Below are positions 1-6,210 of a stretch of DNA of 30,412 nucleotides, in pieces. Position 1 is the first letter of the stretch, and every line of letters begins with the position of its first letter. The notes under the pieces were generated by a model. That model did not search any database, had not been told where the DNA came from, and saw nothing but the letters and a program-made list of their open reading frames with translations. The position numbers and the translations under genes were made by a program. Source of the stretch: a virus; the IMG/VR virus record IMGVR_UViG_3300020162_001386, positions 1-30,412 of that record, one strand, 5' to 3'.

Positions 1-63
1 GAGTTTTTGGGGCGCTTCGATGAAGGCGCGGACATTCAAGACATTCAGGACGCAATCACATGA
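1..63 (+). CDS. 3' end of an upstream gene (partial)
   Basis: The first 20 codons are open in frame 1 and end at a TGA that overlaps the next start (ATGA). The visible tail reads EFLGRFDEGADIQDIQDAIT, an acidic, probably helical end with no recognisable family. If the window is circular, it is the in-frame C-terminus of the gene starting at 30122: base 30412 closes a codon and base 1 opens the next one with no stop between. The function is unknown; the overlap shows it belongs to the same operon as the downstream nuclease. Confidence 0.6.
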   Translation, partial: EFLGRFDEGADIQDIQDAIT

Positions 64-464
64 CCAAGGGCGCATCCGCCAAGGGAAAGAGCAGCCGAGC
101 CAAGGGTGCGCGGGGCGAGCGCGAGCTTGTGCGCTGGTTCCGAGATGAACTCGGAATCATGGCAACCCGCAACCTACAGCAGTACGCAGAGTCTCAGCTT
201 GGGGACATTGTCATTGGCCCATTCTGCATTGAAGCGAAGAATCACAAGCGGCTTAGTGTTCGCCAATGGTGGAAGCAAGCGGCGGAACAAGCGAAGAAAG
301 CCGATGCAATCCCCGTTCTCGCGTATCGGGTTGCGGGCGTCAAGCTTGGCTGGCGCTTTGTCCTGCCGCACACCAGCGCGCAAGGGGAGTGGAGTCACGA
401 CTTCGAGTTCACCGTAGACGTAGGCCCCGCGTGTTTCGCCATGATCGTTAGGGAGGCCCTTTGA
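60..464 (+). CDS. PD-(D/E)XK nuclease, Holliday-junction-resolvase-like
   Basis: This 134-residue protein has a basic N-terminus followed by GARGERELVRWFRDELG, with a candidate first acidic residue near position 22. GDIVIG contains Asp49, and FCIEAKNH supplies Glu58-x-Lys60. This E...GD...ExK order is the PD-(D/E)XK nuclease core used by archaeal-type resolvases and many phage Holliday-junction nucleases. A helix with Gln residues (WKQAAEQA, 71-78) follows, as in that family. It probably cleaves branched DNA before packaging or during recombination, which fits an early operon that also feeds the ERF annealing pathway. The ATG overlaps the previous stop. The fold assignment is fairly secure; the substrate is inferred. 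Confidence 0.72.
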   Translation: MTKGASAKGKSSRAKGARGERELVRWFRDELGIMATRNLQQYAESQLGDIVIGPFCIEAKNHKRLSVRQWWKQAAEQAKKADAIPVLAYRVAGVKLGWRFVLPHTSAQGEWSHDFEFTVDVGPACFAMIVREAL

Positions 465-751
465 ACGCTCACCGCCAAGGCTTCGGGCCGGATGGCCGTC
501 CGCTCTGCTTCAACCGCGAGGCGCGCGCAACCTACGTCGCCAACGCTGGATTCATCGACGGTAAGTTGGTGAACGTCGTCATTCCGTGGGCGTTTTCCGA
601 GGGCTGTAAATCGTGGCTGGCCGACCCGTCCACCGACCCCGTACCGCTGGCGGAGGGGTGGAGGTGTGGCGGTTGTACGTACTTTCCCGGCGACTACGTA
701 GACCTGGCGCTTACCCGCCGACACGACCGGAAAATGAGGGAGGGCAAATGA
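461..751 (+). CDS. Small phage protein with a CxxC pair, unknown function
   Basis: The 96-residue product starts at TTG, whose last two bases form the previous stop (TTGA), and is preceded by a strong GGGAGG at 451-456, which decides this rare start. Its N-terminal part is NAHRQGFGPDGRPLCFNREA, and the C-terminal third has WRCGGCTYFPGDYVDLAL, a CxxC pair that could bind a metal although no second pair is obvious. The tail is basic. I do not recognise the family. Its position between the nuclease and a helix-turn-helix protein suggests an accessory early role. Confidence 0.7.
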   Translation: MNAHRQGFGPDGRPLCFNREARATYVANAGFIDGKLVNVVIPWAFSEGCKSWLADPSTDPVPLAEGWRCGGCTYFPGDYVDLALTRRHDRKMREGK

Positions 752-1014
752 CCGAACTTCACCGCCTCATAGGCGAGCTGTCACGTCAAATGGTGGCCGA
801 GGGCTACCCCATCAACTGCGCGATGGACGCGGAAGCGCTGATTCTGTCCTTCCTCGCGAATGAGGGGCGGAAAGCGAAGACCGAAGCGGACGCGGCTAGG
901 GCAATGGTTCGCGGAGCTGCTAAGGCCGCAGAGACGCAGGGGTGCCACCGATCGACCATCTACCGCAGGGCGCACAGGTTGTCGCGCAAATTGCGAGAAC
1001 TTGCGACACGTTAG
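748..1014 (+). CDS. Small helix-turn-helix protein
   Basis: This 88-residue protein starts at the ATG overlapping the previous stop, with GAGGGAGGG just upstream. The N-terminal half looks helical and has no known motif. The C-terminal residues GCHRSTIYRRAHRLSRKL look like a recognition-helix region of a helix-turn-helix. It may bind DNA as a small regulator, but no operator can be assigned from the sequence. An open frame continues upstream to 613; it was rejected because it crosses the preceding gene and lacks a ribosome site. Confidence 0.65.
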   Translation: MTELHRLIGELSRQMVAEGYPINCAMDAEALILSFLANEGRKAKTEADAARAMVRGAAKAAETQGCHRSTIYRRAHRLSRKLRELATR

Positions 1015-1028
1015 CCGGAGACTGCAAA

Positions 1029-1050
1029 CCCAGCTAGGTTAGGGGCTGGG
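1029..1050 (+). promoter_or_regulatory. Hairpin covering the ribosome site of the next gene
   Basis: CCCAGC (1029-1034) pairs perfectly with GCTGGG (1045-1050). The loop holds TTAGGG, and the ATG of the next gene begins two bases after the stem. The structure would compete with ribosome access to that start. It has no T-run, so it does not look like an intrinsic terminator. Confidence 0.35.
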
Positions 1051-1052
1051 CG

Positions 1053-1373
1053 ATGAGCGACGAGCGTTTAGACGAGGTGAGGATTGTCCCGCTTGAGTCG
1101 GGATTCATCGTTACGCGGGCATTCCGTGACGAGTACGACGAGCGCGACGAGCACCGCACAGCAGAGCCGACGCTTACCGGCGCGATTGGCATCGCGGCCC
1201 GCGCGCTGGGCTATCACGGAACGATTGAGTTCAGCCAAGGCCCGTACCTTCGGCAAGCGGTCACTGTTCCCGTAGTGGACGACCCCGCAGCCTACGCGCC
1301 CCCCGGCGTCCCGTTTGACGCAGAAGAGCCGCCGCTTAGGGCTGGCACCGCGAAGCCGGGGGATAAGCTGTGA
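1053..1373 (+). CDS. Hypothetical acidic phage protein
   Basis: A 106-residue protein rich in Asp and Glu, with a charged stretch (RDEYDERDEHR) near residue 25 and a proline-rich C-terminus. No domain was recognised and there are no membrane segments. The start lies just after a small hairpin, and the stop overlaps a GTG that could open a tiny 25-codon frame. It belongs to the same rightward operon as its neighbours. Confidence 0.6.
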   Translation: MSDERLDEVRIVPLESGFIVTRAFRDEYDERDEHRTAEPTLTGAIGIAARALGYHGTIEFSQGPYLRQAVTVPVVDDPAAYAPPGVPFDAEEPPLRAGTAKPGDKL

Positions 1374-1447
1374 GCGCGTGGCTTCGTGAGTTTTTGGGAC
1401 CTTCGCGTTTATCTTCCATTCTTGCTTGGTCGGGGGCGACAGCGTGA
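1370..1447 (+). CDS. Possible 25-residue coupling peptide
   Basis: A GTG overlapping the previous stop opens a 25-codon frame (MSAWLREFLGPSRL...). Its TGA overlaps the GTG start of the phosphoesterase. Both junctions have the GTGA form common in this genome, so ribosomes could be handed across the gap by this short frame. No function is visible. It could equally be a chance open stretch. Confidence 0.3.
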   Translation: MSAWLREFLGPSRLSSILAWSGATA

Positions 1448-2283
1448 GGCGTCACGTAGTCATTTCGGATACCCAAGTTCGCAAGGGCGAACCTACGGCC
1501 CACTTGTCGTGGGCTGCGGCTTGGATCGTGGAACACAAGCCCGACGTTATCGTACACATGGGCGACCATTGGGACATGCCCGCGTTGTCGGCGTATGACC
1601 TCCCCGGCACGCTGAAAGCCGAGGGGCAGCGTTACGAAGATGACGTAGAGGCAGGAAATGATGCCTTTAAGCTCCTTTCCGGCCCCGTAGAGGCGGAAAT
1701 CCGCCGCATCAAGCGGAACAAGAAACGCGCATGGGAGCCGGAACGACACTTCCTGTTCGGCAACCATGAAAACCGCATTGATCGGGCGCTGAATCAGAAC
1801 CCCAAGTTCGCTGGGATGATCGGCTATCACCACCTGAACACGCAGGGGTGGAAGCGCCACGCTTACCTAGAGCGCTTGTGGATTGACGGGATTGTCTACT
1901 CTCACTTTTTCCAGTCGTCGCACTCTAGCCACGCCATCGGCGGAAGCATCGACAACCGCTTGAACAAGATCGGCGCGTCGTTCGTGCAAGGCCACGAACA
2001 GGGGATAGTCTACGGGCTGCGACAGCAGGCCAGCGGCACCGAATGGCATGGGCTGGTCGCTGGTTCGTTCTACCTCCACGACGAGGGCTATCGGGGCGCG
2101 CAGGGGCAGGAGCATTGGCGCGGCATCGTCGTGTTGAACGAGGTCAAGGAAGGCCGCTACTGCGTGATGCCGCTTACCGTGAACTATCTCTGCCGCTGGG
2201 CTGAGGGCATCAGCGTGGGCGAATGGCTGCGGCGCAACTACAAGAACGCGGAACACCGTTTCACGCTGGCGAGGAAGCCATGA
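1444..2283 (+). CDS. Calcineurin-like metallophosphoesterase
   Basis: This 279-residue protein has the metallophosphoesterase metal motifs in order: SDTQ at 8-11 in place of the usual DxH, GDHWD at 40-44, GNHEN at 106-110, a histidine in YSHFF (154) and GHEQG at 183-187 in place of GHxH. The fold binds two divalent metals and hydrolyses phosphomono- or diesters. In phages such enzymes may act on nucleic acids, nucleotides or protein phosphates, and the substrate here cannot be told. GTG 1444 was chosen over an in-frame TTG at 1426 because GGGGG sits at 1432-1436 and nothing suitable precedes the TTG. The stop overlaps the next ATG. Confidence 0.82.
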   Translation: MRRHVVISDTQVRKGEPTAHLSWAAAWIVEHKPDVIVHMGDHWDMPALSAYDLPGTLKAEGQRYEDDVEAGNDAFKLLSGPVEAEIRRIKRNKKRAWEPERHFLFGNHENRIDRALNQNPKFAGMIGYHHLNTQGWKRHAYLERLWIDGIVYSHFFQSSHSSHAIGGSIDNRLNKIGASFVQGHEQGIVYGLRQQASGTEWHGLVAGSFYLHDEGYRGAQGQEHWRGIVVLNEVKEGRYCVMPLTVNYLCRWAEGISVGEWLRRNYKNAEHRFTLARKP

Positions 2284-2741
2284 CCATCATTGACCCGTTT
2301 TACCTGTACCTGATTCTCCAGCTTGACAGCATCAAAGCATTCATTGTCTTTTTGGGCGCGCTGTCTCTTGCAGTTCTTTGCATCCTTTCCATTGTTCTTT
2401 TGATTCGCGGATCGGACGCGAAAACTTCGGCCAAGGCATATGCCGGAGAAGATCACCCCACTTACAAAAGGCGCTTTGCGGAAGAAACGGAAACGGCAGA
2501 AAGCTCATTCCGCCTTCTTCATGGAGCGATTCGCTTTCTTCCGGCCCCTTTTCTATTGCTGGCGCTAGATGCTGCGCTCCCAACTTCCGAGCGCATGGCC
2601 GTTCTTGTCGTCCTGCCCGCCATCGCCAATAACGAGGCAGTTCAGAGCGAGGCGAAAGAGGTTTACGACCTCGCCAAGCGCGGCCTTAGCTCGCTGATTG
2701 AAGCTGCGCCCGAGGAAGCCAAAGAGCCCGAGGCCAAGTAA
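2280..2741 (+). CDS. Membrane protein of about 153 residues, unknown
   Basis: The product has a strongly hydrophobic segment (about 18-42, containing FIVFLGALSLAVLCILSIVL) and one or two weaker ones near 83-110 (FLPAPFLLLALDAAL and MAVLVVLPAIA). Its C-terminus is Glu- and Lys-rich. It overlaps the phosphoesterase stop (ATGA), and its own stop overlaps a second tiny membrane gene. The pair might be a holin/antiholin set or membrane-active early proteins, but no family was recognised and both lie far from the endolysin. Confidence 0.65.
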   Translation: MTIIDPFYLYLILQLDSIKAFIVFLGALSLAVLCILSIVLLIRGSDAKTSAKAYAGEDHPTYKRRFAEETETAESSFRLLHGAIRFLPAPFLLLALDAALPTSERMAVLVVLPAIANNEAVQSEAKEVYDLAKRGLSSLIEAAPEEAKEPEAK

Positions 2742-2902
2742 TGAACGCAGCCCTTGGCGTCATCGCCGCCCTTTTGCTGTTCGTTGGCTTGTGGGGCTTG
2801 TGCCTCGCGGCTATTCCTCCGGTCGCACAGTTCCCACTAGGGGCGATTGCGCTGGCCTTGGCGTTCCGGCTTGGGCAGGCCGTGGAGGATTCGCAGGAGT
2901 GA
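2741..2902 (+). CDS. Tiny two-segment membrane protein, 53 residues
   Basis: An ATG sharing one base with the previous TAA opens a 53-codon frame. It contains two hydrophobic stretches (ALGVIAALLLFVGLWGLCLA and a second around FPLGAIALALAF) and a short charged tail. Its exact fit between two neighbours (TAATG upstream, a 2-base gap downstream) supports it as a real gene. Size and topology resemble small phage holins, but the lysis cassette is elsewhere, so that is only a possibility. Confidence 0.6.
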   Translation: MNAALGVIAALLLFVGLWGLCLAAIPPVAQFPLGAIALALAFRLGQAVEDSQE

Positions 2903-2904
2903 GC

Positions 2905-3432
2905 ATGGACGGAGCGCAGGGAAGCACGGGGGCCACGGAAGGCCCTGACTTTGTTGGATGCTGGGACATCAAGGGGCCAGGACTCGACGCCGCCTTTTCG
3001 GGCCGTCTGTCGGACACCGCCCTAGACGCCTCGCGCATGGCCTCCGCCACCTTTGGCGAGGGCTTCCCCGGCTGGGAAATCTACCGCACCGTCGTTTCCG
3101 GCGACACCATCTTTCTGCGCCGCCTAGAGGCGTACGCCATCGGCATGGCCCGCGCCTTGACCCGCGCGCAGCGGAAGACCGGACACCCCGAGGTAGCGCG
3201 CAGGGCGAGGCGTAACGACTGGATTGGGCAGGCCGCACGCGACGCCCTTTTCATGGTGATTCACGGCAAGCCCCCCGTGGGGATCAATGCTCGCGCCGCA
3301 CAGCTTGGCGTGTCCAATGAGACTTACCAGCGCATCCGTGACAGCGTGGCGGGCGGCATGACCATCGGGCTAGAGGCGTACCGGGCGCAGTTGTTCTACT
3401 TTTACTGGAAGGTGCGACGTATTGGCGGATAG
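2905..3432 (+). CDS. Putative late-gene regulator (antitermination Q-like position)
   Basis: This 175-residue protein ends the early block and precedes the structural genes. Residues 88-105 are basic (RAQRKTGHPEVARRARR). Residues 127-147 (GINARAAQLGVSNETYQRIR) look like a helix-turn-helix of the sort found in phage Q-type antiterminators and sigma-like regulators. The C-terminal YWKVRRIGG is basic. Location, motif and size together suggest a late regulator; no direct homology can be shown here. ATG 2905 was chosen because it follows the previous stop by two bases with AGGAG just upstream. The longer open frame from 2698 crosses the previous gene. Confidence 0.5.
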   Translation: MDGAQGSTGATEGPDFVGCWDIKGPGLDAAFSGRLSDTALDASRMASATFGEGFPGWEIYRTVVSGDTIFLRRLEAYAIGMARALTRAQRKTGHPEVARRARRNDWIGQAARDALFMVIHGKPPVGINARAAQLGVSNETYQRIRDSVAGGMTIGLEAYRAQLFYFYWKVRRIGG

Positions 3433-3453
3433 CGCCGGAATCGGTGGGAGCCT

Positions 3454-3813
3454 ATGGGCTGGGATGTTGCGGACATGAAACTCCGCTTGCCAATGGGCCA
3501 TCCCACCACATACGGAGCCCCCATGCGCCGCGAAACGCCAGAAGAGAAAGTCCGACGCGAACAGCGCGAGCTTATCGCCCGCCTGAACGCCGCCCGCGAT
3601 GCCCGCCTGACGACTGCCCGGCAGAATCAGATGCGGATGGCCGGCTCTCCGCCGATGCCGTCGAATCAGTACGCGCCCGCGCAGGGGCAGGCCCCAAATA
3701 CGATCCCGCTTGGTGGATTGGCTGGCCGCGCCCAGAACGCCTTGCAGAACCGCGCGAGGCAGATCGACACGCACACGGATCGGTCCGTCCGAGGCCGGAA
3801 GGCTCCGCGATGA
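3454..3813 (+). CDS. Hypothetical phage protein
   Basis: A 119-residue, basic, Gln- and Arg-rich protein. Residues 24-55 are probably helical (RRETPEEKVRREQRELIARL...), followed by a Pro- and Gln-rich low-complexity stretch. No family was recognised. GGGAG at 3444-3448 supports ATG 3454. The stop overlaps the next start (ATGA). It could be a small structural or assembly factor because it lies just upstream of the packaging genes. Confidence 0.6.
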   Translation: MGWDVADMKLRLPMGHPTTYGAPMRRETPEEKVRREQRELIARLNAARDARLTTARQNQMRMAGSPPMPSNQYAPAQGQAPNTIPLGGLAGRAQNALQNRARQIDTHTDRSVRGRKAPR

Positions 3814-4058
3814 CCGACGAGACGGAAAGCGAAGAACTCGACATTGAGTTCGAGGCCGCAGAGCCGCGCGCCGTCACTTTCGACGTGCCGGAAGGCCAGA
3901 TCATGATTCCAGACATTGACGCGCTGGCCGAAGCCCTTGGGGACGTGCCGCTTGCCTTCTGGGCGCATGAAAATGGCCTTCTGTGGCTGACGCCTCGCCG
4001 CCGCTGGGAGAGCATCGACATTTCCGACGCTGGCCCTAAGCCCGTCCGCAAGAACTGA
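3810..4058 (+). CDS. Hypothetical acidic protein, 82 residues
   Basis: An acidic N-terminus (TDETESEELDIEFEAAEP) leads into a small, probably globular part (IMIPDIDALAEALGDVPLAF, then a Trp-containing LLWLTPRRRWESI). The start overlaps the upstream stop. No family was recognised. The frame remains open upstream to 3444, but that part overlaps the 3454 gene and has no ribosome site of its own. Confidence 0.6.
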   Translation: MTDETESEELDIEFEAAEPRAVTFDVPEGQIMIPDIDALAEALGDVPLAFWAHENGLLWLTPRRRWESIDISDAGPKPVRKN

Positions 4059-4059
4059 T

Positions 4060-4374
4060 ATGGGCACCCCCACTACCGGCTACCTCAAGGCGTATGCGGA
4101 CGCGGACACGCCGCTGACGCTTTACGTGCGCACGGAGGAAGGCCGCGCCGTTTTGACGGGCGAGTCTGCCCCCGTGCTGCTGGTGTCCATGCGCCGCTTT
4201 GGCAGTCAGGTGCCGGTGAGTACGCTCCCCGCGACGGGTGACGCCTTGGGGAAGGTCACGTTCACCGTGACGGCCAGCGAGGTGAAGCGAACCCTTTTCC
4301 CGGGCACCTACGCCTACCGCCTTACGGCTGACGGCGTCCACGTTCAGGACGGCGTCTTTGAGGTCGCTGCGTAA
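4060..4374 (+). CDS. Small all-beta phage protein, unknown
   Basis: This 104-residue protein alternates short beta-prone stretches (LTLYVRTEEGRAVL, APVLLVSMRRF, KVTFTVTASEV, TYAYRLTADGVHV). The pattern is consistent with an immunoglobulin-like sandwich such as those in decoration or baseplate proteins. No specific family is claimed. It sits immediately before the small terminase, and its stop shares a base with the terminase ATG (TAATG), so the two are translationally coupled. Confidence 0.6.
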   Translation: MGTPTTGYLKAYADADTPLTLYVRTEEGRAVLTGESAPVLLVSMRRFGSQVPVSTLPATGDALGKVTFTVTASEVKRTLFPGTYAYRLTADGVHVQDGVFEVAA

Positions 4375-4763
4375 TGGCTGCCGGCCGCCCAACGCTCTAT
4401 GACTCCGCGTATTGCGAACGGGTTGTCGAGCTTGGCATGGAGGGCAAGAGTCGGGCGCAGATTGCCAGCGCGCTAGGCGTTGCGAAGGCAACAATCCAGA
4501 ACTGGGAGGCCTCGCATCCAGAATTTCTGGCCGCAATGACACACGCGAGGGACGAGGCGCAGGCGTGGTGGGAGGGCATGGGCCAAGCTGGCCTGACCAT
4601 GCAGGGCTTTAACGCCTCGCTGTGGGCTAAGAACGTGTCGTGTCGCTTCCGTGAGGACTACAGCGAGCCGAAGAATGTCATTCTGTCCGGTGACGCTGCT
4701 AACCCTGTACGCACGGTCAACCGGGTTGAGATTGTGGCCGTGGAGGCCAAGGCGGGCGATTGA
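4374..4763 (+). CDS. Terminase small subunit (DNA recognition)
   Basis: A 129-residue protein opening with AAGRPTLYDSAYCERVVELG and a helix-turn-helix at about 26-45 (SRAQIASALGVAKATIQNWE), followed by a helical segment. This arrangement is typical of small terminase subunits that recognise the packaging site and stimulate the large-subunit ATPase. It lies directly upstream of the large subunit, separated only by a 57-residue ORF. A pac site may lie within this gene, as in P22, but none can be located by reading. Confidence 0.78.
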   Translation: MAAGRPTLYDSAYCERVVELGMEGKSRAQIASALGVAKATIQNWEASHPEFLAAMTHARDEAQAWWEGMGQAGLTMQGFNASLWAKNVSCRFREDYSEPKNVILSGDAANPVRTVNRVEIVAVEAKAGD

Positions 4764-4933
4764 GCGATCACCCATACCGCCGACAGGTTGAGCTTGCGCG
4801 GGCGCTTGTTGCTGCTGACGACAAGGCGAAGGCCGACGCGCGGCGTGGGGTGCCTTCGGACGATTTCGACGGGCTTAGGGATGCGCGCTGGGCGCTTGCT
4901 GACTTTCACCGCGAATGGCTTGGGCTTGAATGA
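4760..4933 (+). CDS. 57-residue ORF between the terminase subunits
   Basis: A TTG overlapping the small-terminase stop (TTGA), preceded by GGAGGCCAAGGCGGG, opens a 57-codon frame. Its TGA overlaps the large-terminase ATG. The product is charged and probably helical (HPYRRQVELARALVAADDKAKADARRG... broken into a second helix ending WALADFHREWLGLE). Overlaps at both ends and the good ribosome site argue that it is translated. It may be an accessory packaging peptide; the function is unknown. Confidence 0.6.
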   Translation: MSDHPYRRQVELARALVAADDKAKADARRGVPSDDFDGLRDARWALADFHREWLGLE

Positions 4934-6210
4934 CGACGCTACGGGTGCAAATCCCGAGGCCCATGCTGCCCTTCGCCACCGAGCGAAAGCGGCACAAGGT
5001 CGCAAGGGGCGGGCGAGGTTCCGGCAAGTCGTGGAGCATCGCCCAGCTACTTATCGTAAGGGCTTACGCCGAGCCGATCCGGTGGCTGTGCTGCCGCGAG
5101 GTCCAGAAGTCGATCAAGGAATCCTCAAAGCGGCTGCTAGAGGATCAGGTTGCGGCCCTTGGGCTGTCGTCGCACTTCGAGGTACTGCGCGACTCCATCC
5201 GTGGGGCTAACGGCTCGGAATTCGCCTTCGCTGGCCTGCGCGACCATACCGCCGACAGTCTGAAGTCCTACGAGGGCTTCGACGGGGCATGGATTGCCGA
5301 GGCGCATAGCGTCTCCGAGCGCTCGGCCACGGTGCTGAGTCCGACGATCCGCAAGCCGGGGTCGGAACTCTGGTGGGATTACAACCCCGACCAGGAGGAT
5401 GATTTCGTTCACCAGTTGGCCGAGCGTCCCGACGACGACACACTCGTCGTGACGATGAACTGGCGTGACAATCCGTGGTTTCCGACCGAGCTAGAGAAAG
5501 AGCGCCGGAAGCTGCTTGGGCTGAATCAGGACCTTTATCGCCACGTTTGGGAGGGCGAGTGCCGCAGTAACGCGGGCCTCCTGTTTAAGCGCGATTGGTT
5601 CAAGTTCTACGACCGGAAGCCCGAGCGCCTGTCCATCTACATCGCCAGCGACTACGCGGTAACGCCTGACGGCGGCGACTACACGGAACACGGCGTATGG
5701 GGCCTGTCGGATACCGGCGACCTGTACGCGCTGGATTGGTGGCACGGCCAGACCGACCCCGCCACGTGGATCGATGCGTGGATTGAGCTTTGCAAGAAGT
5801 GGAGCCCGCTCAACGCATTTGAGGAAGCGGGCGTGATCCTTCGCGCGGTGGATGGGTCGATCACCAAGCGGATGAGGGAAACGCAGACGTTCACACGTCG
5901 AACGGCTCTAGCGTCTGCCGGTGCCAAAGCGGAGCGCGCCTTGGGCTTCGCGGCTCGCGCGTCTGCCGGCGCGGTGTACCTGCCAAGCGGCCCTCTATGG
6001 GCCACGCGCCTGCTGAACCAGCTTTGCGCCTTCACTGGCGAAGACGGCAGGCCGGATGACGCGGTGGACGTTTGTAGCCTTATCGGGCGCGGGCTTGACC
6101 ACATGCACAACGCCAGCGGAAGCGGCGACGAGCCGAAGCGGCGCAGCCGGCTGGACGACTATGGCCCCGGCGAAGGCGACGGACAAGAATCCAATTGGAA
6201 GGTGGCATGA
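4930..6210 (+). CDS. Terminase large subunit (packaging ATPase/nuclease)
   Basis: This 426-residue protein is the motor that packages DNA into proheads. The Walker A motif is GGRGSGKS (27-34, Lys33). A Walker B-like strand is GFDGAWIAEA (116-125), with Glu124 as the likely catalytic residue. The coupling-type motif ELWWDYNPD is at 146-154. The RNase H-like nuclease half starts at IYIASDYAV (Asp241), with further acidic residues in GRPDDAVDV near the C-terminus. Length and motif order fit the PBSX/Terminase_3-type group. The start overlaps the preceding small ORF, and the stop overlaps the portal ATG. Confidence 0.93.
   Translation: MTTLRVQIPRPMLPFATERKRHKVARGGRGSGKSWSIAQLLIVRAYAEPIRWLCCREVQKSIKESSKRLLEDQVAALGLSSHFEVLRDSIRGANGSEFAFAGLRDHTADSLKSYEGFDGAWIAEAHSVSERSATVLSPTIRKPGSELWWDYNPDQEDDFVHQLAERPDDDTLVVTMNWRDNPWFPTELEKERRKLLGLNQDLYRHVWEGECRSNAGLLFKRDWFKFYDRKPERLSIYIASDYAVTPDGGDYTEHGVWGLSDTGDLYALDWWHGQTDPATWIDAWIELCKKWSPLNAFEEAGVILRAVDGSITKRMRETQTFTRRTALASAGAKAERALGFAARASAGAVYLPSGPLWATRLLNQLCAFTGEDGRPDDAVDVCSLIGRGLDHMHNASGSGDEPKRRSRLDDYGPGEGDGQESNWKVA

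Noticed and set aside
1-1400. Similar GAGTTTTTGGG strings at base 1 and at 1388
   Set aside because: The match is about 11 bases with no extended similarity and no duplicated context, so chance is sufficient.
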